A stretch of DNA of 8,766 bases from Phycisphaerales bacterium (GTDB taxonomy: Bacteria > Planctomycetota > Phycisphaerae > Tepidisphaerales > Tepidisphaeraceae), in NCBI GenBank assembly GCA_028288775.1, contig JAQGHP010000707.1, positions 1 through 8,766 of the forward strand. The letters are read 5' to 3'. Positions within the stretch are counted from its first letter, which is position 1; the number at the start of each line of letters is the position of its first letter. Shown piece by piece: positions 5,939-8,766 of the stretch. The notes beneath the pieces were generated by a model. That model saw only the letters and a program-made list of their open reading frames with translations. It had not been told where the DNA came from and searched no databases. The translations under genes were made by a program, and so were the position numbers.

Positions 5939-6709
5939 TCAGCTCGGGCGTCGGCGGCGCAACATTCCCAGGGCTGCGATCGCGAAAATGCCCAGCGACG
6001 CCGGCTCGGGACTGGTGGTGAGCGTTAATTTCGCGTCGTCCACGAAACCGGGCTGATTGACGCCCGCGGAGTCGTTCATCGTGGAGTTGATATACAGCAC
6101 CTGCGCCAGGACGTAGTTGGTGTTCACCGGCACGGAGACGCTGGTCGCGCTGATCGGTTCCCACGTCGCGGGATTGGAGTCGAGTGTCAGGAGACCCGTG
6201 CCGCTCCCAACGAGCGGATTGTGCGACGAATCCCAAAACTGCACGACGGCCTCCGCCTTCGCCCCGGCGACGTTCTTGTCCACGTTGAAGAGTGCGCTCA
6301 TGTCGGCGGTGGCGGTCCCGGTGTTGATCGCGCCAGAAAAGGCCGAGACATCGACCAACTGAAACGTCTGGGTCGCGACCAGATTGTCGGTCGTCATGCT
6401 GAGCATCTTCACGCCGCCCGACGGGCTCACGGCGCCGACGGGCCCCGAAATCGTCGATACTTCATCTCCCCAGACGTTGGTCAGGTAAGGCGAAGCCAGG
6501 ACATTGACGTAGCTGGTCAGCGGATTAATTTCGAATCCCGGGTCGGTCAGGAGATTGCCCGACACCGCGGCGCGCGAGGTCGAGGTGGTGAATGCGATCG
6601 CCGCCACCCCAACGGACAGGCCGACAAGGAGATTTGCCGGGCCGTTGAACCGGGTGGCATTGTGATTCTTAGGCGAACGCGAGGAGAACGATAGGAAAGT
6701 GAAAGACAT
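5939..6709 (-). CDS. PEP-CTERM sorting domain protein
   Basis: This is a 256-residue secreted protein with a C-terminal PEP-CTERM signal. SPEPAS contains the PEP triplet at 234-236. It is followed by a hydrophobic helix (about 239-250) and RRRR (251-254). Exosortase cuts such signals, which directs the protein to the envelope or extracellular matrix. The N-terminus has a long polar n-region, a hydrophobic core (LLVGLSVGVAAIAF, 27-40) and a likely cleavage near SRA-A (46-47). The mature part begins NLLTDPGFE (52-60), a start typical of carbohydrate-binding-like beta sandwiches in PEP-CTERM proteins. It is rich in Thr, Ser, Val and Asn and has no cysteine in the mature part. ATG 6709 was chosen over upstream starts because GGAGG lies 5 nt before it. 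No exosortase gene is in the window. The exact ligand or role is unknown. Confidence 0.9.
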   Translation of the reverse strand: MSFTFLSFSSRSPKNHNATRFNGPANLLVGLSVGVAAIAFTTSTSRAAVSGNLLTDPGFEINPLTSYVNVLASPYLTNVWGDEVSTISGPVGAVSPSGGVKMLSMTTDNLVATQTFQLVDVSAFSGAINTGTATADMSALFNVDKNVAGAKAEAVVQFWDSSHNPLVGSGTGLLTLDSNPATWEPISATSVSVPVNTNYVLAQVLYINSTMNDSAGVNQPGFVDDAKLTLTTSPEPASLGIFAIAALGMLRRRRPS

Positions 6710-6802
6710 GGGTTCCTCCAGAAAGGAAAGAAGTGCGAATAGAAGAACGTAAGGACGAACCCCCTCGTCCATGCGAGCGGCTGCCCTCCTCTCCGTCAAC
6801 GA

Positions 6803-6831
6803 AAAATATTCCAGAGACTTGTTAAACCCAA
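6803..6831 (-). promoter_or_regulatory. Candidate promoter for the PEP-CTERM gene
   Basis: On the minus strand TTGGGT (6826-6831) is followed after exactly 17 nt by TATTTT (6803-6808). The match is 3 of 6 and 4 of 6. It falls in the AT-richer part of the divergent region and leaves a leader of about 87 nt. The match is modest. Confidence 0.35.
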
Positions 6832-6848
6832 GTCCACGCTAGGGTTTA
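6823..6848. promoter_or_regulatory. Inverted repeat overlapping the divergent promoter region
   Basis: TAAACCC (6823-6829) and GGGTTTA (6842-6848) are perfect 7-bp arms 12 nt apart. They overlap the candidate -35 of the PEP-CTERM gene and lie about 100 nt upstream of the zinc-ribbon gene. The spacing between half-sites would suit a dimeric regulator. A second small dyad, CAAT-T-ATTG, is at 6862-6870. No regulator is encoded nearby. Confidence 0.35.
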
Positions 6849-6945
6849 TATCGGCCAATGTCAATTATTGTGTTGAAAAACAACGTGCGCTCGTTCATGC
6901 ACGTGCCTTGAGCGGCGAAGTATCCCGCTGCGACGAGGAATCCGC

Positions 6946-7272
6946 ATGGTGATTATCGCAATATTCGCATCGCCCTCCGCGCGCGATGCCGCGCCGTCAG
7001 GCCTTGAAATCTTCCGCGAATCCCCGGTCGTGGGGACAATGATCGTGTTGTGTTTTGTGGCGATCTACGTGCCGGCGATGTGGCTGATGTTCCGGTACCT
7101 CACGAAGCGCCCCCGCCGCAGGGCGGCGGGTTGCTGCGGAAAGTGTGGCTACGACCTCCGCGCCACGCCCGACCGCTGCCCGGAATGTGGAAGCGTTCCG
7201 AAACCGCCCCCACCGCCGCCGCGTCCTGCGAGGCAGATCATCATTCACGGGCTCGAGGATCGACGGGGATAG
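6946..7272 (+). CDS. Membrane-anchored zinc-ribbon protein of planctomycete type
   Basis: This is a 108-residue protein with one transmembrane helix at about 30-51 (GTMIVLCFVAIYVPAMWLMF). A basic stretch, RPRRRA, follows the helix and suggests a cytoplasmic C-terminal side. Next comes a zinc ribbon with C64-x2-C67 and C78-x2-C81 around GYDLRATPDR. This cysteine pattern with GYDLRATPDRCPECG is repeated in many planctomycete membrane proteins and is a useful lineage marker. After it come PPPPPP and a short charged tail. GAGGA lies 6 nt before the ATG, supporting the start. The gene is divergent from the PEP-CTERM gene and convergent with the thioredoxin-like gene, whose stop codon lies 9 nt away. 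The ribbon may bind zinc for protein contacts, but the function is unknown. Confidence 0.82.
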   Translation: MVIIAIFASPSARDAAPSGLEIFRESPVVGTMIVLCFVAIYVPAMWLMFRYLTKRPRRRAAGCCGKCGYDLRATPDRCPECGSVPKPPPPPPRPARQIIIHGLEDRRG

Positions 7273-7292
7273 CGGCCGCGTTCAATCCCCGT
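7263..7292. terminator. Hairpin spanning two convergent stop codons
   Basis: ACGGGGAT (7263-7270) and ATCCCCGT (7285-7292) are perfect 8-bp arms around a 14-nt loop that contains the palindrome GCGGCCGC (7272-7279). The hairpin covers the TAG of the zinc-ribbon gene and the stop of the thioredoxin-like gene, so it is symmetric between the two converging units. There is no U-tract on either side, so it may act as a 3'-end stabiliser or factor-dependent stop rather than a classical intrinsic terminator. Confidence 0.5.
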
Positions 7293-7854
7293 GCCTCTGC
7301 CGCAGGCGCGATGAGAGCCGGAGCATCAACGCGATCCGCTCGAATTCGTCCAGCCAGTCCTGCAACGTCGCGGCCAGCTCATCCTGATCCGGGGCGGCGA
7401 TCGCGATCGGGCACGACGCCCCGAGCTGCTTGCGGGCCAGCGCCCGATAGCGGCTGAGCGTCCGGTCGCCGAAGACGCTGCACCGCTCGAAGTCCTCCGC
7501 CATGAACAGCGCCACCGGCACGCGGTCCCCGGCGTTGATGCGAAGCTGCTCGATGAGATCGCGGTGCTGGTCACGGTCCACGAATCGCACGGCGACTTTC
7601 GCCGGGTTGGCCTCGGCGATGCGTTCGAGGAACGGGCACTGCTGTACGCAGTCGCCGCACCAGATGCCGCTGACGACGAGCACTTTCATCTCGCGCTCGA
7701 AGCCGCCGACGAGGCGTTTCTGCGGCTCGGTGAGGCGTGCGAGGTCGTAGACTTGCTGCCACCGCCGTTGTTGCTCATCGGTGCCAGTGACGACGTAGCG
7801 GGCGTAGGTGAGCGCTTTGGAGAATTTGTCGGCGAGGTAGGTGGGAGCCATCAT
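7282..7854 (-). CDS. Thioredoxin-like protein with a WCGDC active site
   Basis: This 190-residue protein has a thioredoxin-like core. It contains KVLVVSGIWCGDCVQQCPFL with the CxxC pair C66-G-D-C69, an extra nearby C73, and a likely cis-proline at P113 (GDRVPVALFMAED). The N-terminal 50 residues are helical and charged, resembling planctomycete thioredoxin-family proteins of this size. No signal peptide is seen, so it is probably cytoplasmic. The GD between the cysteines differs from the GPC of classical thioredoxin and is found in atypical family members, so the substrate is unknown. Start codons at 7854 and 7851 are adjacent and no strong ribosome binding site separates them. The gene follows the DUF1553 gene by 69 nt on the same strand and could be read from its transcript. 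The 12-mer GGATAGCGGCCG occurs on both sides of the gene (7267-7278 and 7863-7874). Confidence 0.85.
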   Translation of the reverse strand: MMAPTYLADKFSKALTYARYVVTGTDEQQRRWQQVYDLARLTEPQKRLVGGFEREMKVLVVSGIWCGDCVQQCPFLERIAEANPAKVAVRFVDRDQHRDLIEQLRINAGDRVPVALFMAEDFERCSVFGDRTLSRYRALARKQLGASCPIAIAAPDQDELAATLQDWLDEFERIALMLRLSSRLRQRHGD

Positions 7855-7890
7855 GGGATCCAGGATAGCGGCCGGGGGCAGACTTCGCCT

Positions 7891-7903
7891 CGGACAATGT
7901 CCG
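7891..7903. promoter_or_regulatory. Palindrome upstream of the thioredoxin-like gene
   Basis: CGGACA-A-TGTCCG is a perfect 6-bp dyad with a single central base, flanked on both sides by copies of CTTCGC. It lies 37 nt upstream of the thioredoxin-like start and past the DUF1553 stop. It could be an operator or a small stem-loop between the two genes. No other support is available. Confidence 0.3.
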
Positions 7904-7923
7904 CTTCGCGGTCCCGCCCGTGT

Positions 7924-8766
7924 TCATTCCACATAGAAGAACTCATCCAAATTCAGCATCGCGTGGCAGAACTGCACGAGCCTGGGCGCCAGATTCGGCT
8001 TTGGCTGCGCCGGCGCGATTGTGCCTGGTGAAAGGCCCCACGGCGAGACGTTTGCGTCGCCGAGCACGACCGCCTTGGGCCATGCCGCGTCATTGAAATC
8101 GGGGGTCTTCCAACCTTCCGCCGGGACGACCGACAGCTTCCAGCTTTCGCCCGTGCCGATGATGCGCGTCGAGTGATCGGGAAATATCAGCTCCACCCAG
8201 GCGATCGCACCGGCGGCCCCGGTGCCATTGCGGGCTTCGATTGCAATTACATTTTTGCCCGCCACGAGCGACGATGCGACGTCGTACTCGCCAGGCTTTT
8301 GCCAGTTGTGGCCTTCGCCGATCCGTTGGCCATTGACGTAGAGCACGTACATGTCATCCGCGCTCGCCAGCAAGTGCGCGGACACCGGCTTTGCCGGCAG
8401 ATTGAAAGCGGTGCGGAGGAACCGCGGATCGGAAGTCTGGTCGGCGGTGCGGGCGGTGGGATTGTCCCAAACCCATTGCGCCCCGTCCCACGCGGTGACG
8501 ACAGGCACGGACGCGACCGGCTCGGGCGCCGGCGCCCCGCCGAGGAACGCAACGCCCGCGGCTCGTTCTTTCTCGTCAGGCGATCGGCCCAGTGCCAGGC
8601 GGAAGGCGGCGTCCACTTGTTCCGCCGGGTTGGTGCCGGCCTCTCGTGTTACGCGCCCGGCGAACGCTTTGGCGCGGGCGAGGACGAAAGGATTGTTCAG
8701 CAGGTAGAGGGCCTGCATCGGCACGGTGGAGACCGCCCGCCGGGGGCAGCTTTCCGTGGACGCCGG
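7924..8766 (-). CDS. DUF1553 (PSD1-type) protein, C-terminal part with a nested beta-sandwich domain
   Basis: The frame is open to the window edge, so only the last 280 residues are seen. It begins with ESCPRRAVSTVPMQALYLLN and NPFV, the diagnostic stretch of DUF1553, followed by the helix AAFRLALGRSPDEKERA (53-69). The final residues LVQFCHAMLNLDEFFYVE (263-280) are the usual DUF1553 end. In planctomycetes these proteins usually pair a DUF1549 and a DUF1553 domain, often with a cytochrome c-like domain, and are exported. Between the two DUF1553 helices lies an insert of about 150 residues (92-245). Its features (LRTAFNLPAKPVSAHLLASA, DDMYVLYVNGQRIGEGHNW, NVIAIEARN, GESWK) look like a galactose-binding-like domain of the glycoside hydrolase type. 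Calling a start at the internal GTG (8724) would be wrong. Substrate and partners are unknown. Confidence 0.88.
   Translation of the reverse strand, partial: PASTESCPRRAVSTVPMQALYLLNNPFVLARAKAFAGRVTREAGTNPAEQVDAAFRLALGRSPDEKERAAGVAFLGGAPAPEPVASVPVVTAWDGAQWVWDNPTARTADQTSDPRFLRTAFNLPAKPVSAHLLASADDMYVLYVNGQRIGEGHNWQKPGEYDVASSLVAGKNVIAIEARNGTGAAGAIAWVELIFPDHSTRIIGTGESWKLSVVPAEGWKTPDFNDAAWPKAVVLGDANVSPWGLSPGTIAPAQPKPNLAPRLVQFCHAMLNLDEFFYVE

Noticed and set aside
1..8766. A coherent new defence, mobile or biosynthetic system across the window
   Set aside because: The genes are on both strands, mostly with their own signals, and belong to unrelated housekeeping or envelope functions. No integrase, transposase, toxin-antitoxin, nuclease or biosynthetic core was seen.

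Overview
The window looks like chromosomal DNA from a Planctomycetota bacterium, probably of the Phycisphaerae type. The support is its high GC content, a PEP-CTERM secreted protein, the C-terminus of a DUF1553 (PSD1-type) protein, and a membrane-anchored zinc ribbon with the C-x2-C-GYDLRATPDR-C-x2-C signature that is common in planctomycete genomes. The taxonomic call is inference from these family hallmarks; no marker gene such as 16S rRNA is present.

Layout from left to right. Positions 1-1880 (minus) hold most of an AcnA-type aconitase. Its reading frame is broken by one TAA at 75-77, although aconitase sequence continues in the same frame to the window edge. Positions 2031-2469 (minus) hold a small secreted beta-rich protein with its terminator. 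Positions 2647-2780 hold an intergenic inverted-repeat element with perfect 23-bp arms. Positions 2800-3741 (minus) encode IspH of the MEP isoprenoid pathway. Positions 3911-4039 (minus) encode a 42-residue single-span membrane protein that is easily missed by length cut-offs. Positions 4397-5695 (plus) encode a DUF1015 protein with a GTG start, a good ribosome binding site and a plausible sigma70 promoter. Positions 5847-6709 (minus) hold a PEP-CTERM protein with its terminator. Positions 6946-7272 (plus) encode the zinc-ribbon membrane protein. Positions 7282-7854 (minus) encode a thioredoxin-like protein. Positions 7924-8766 (minus, partial) encode the C-terminal end of a DUF1553 protein with a nested carbohydrate-binding-like domain.

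The genes do not form one obvious pathway. They are mostly single-gene units: central metabolism (aconitase, IspH), cell-envelope or secreted proteins, and poorly characterised conserved families. Only the DUF1553 and thioredoxin-like genes could be co-transcribed, and only loosely, with a 69-nt gap. No defence, mobile or biosynthetic cluster is visible, and no CRISPR, tRNA or rRNA was seen. The points most worth a second look are the in-frame stop in aconitase, the structured repeat downstream of ispH, the domain inserted into the DUF1553 C-terminus, and the short membrane-protein gene.
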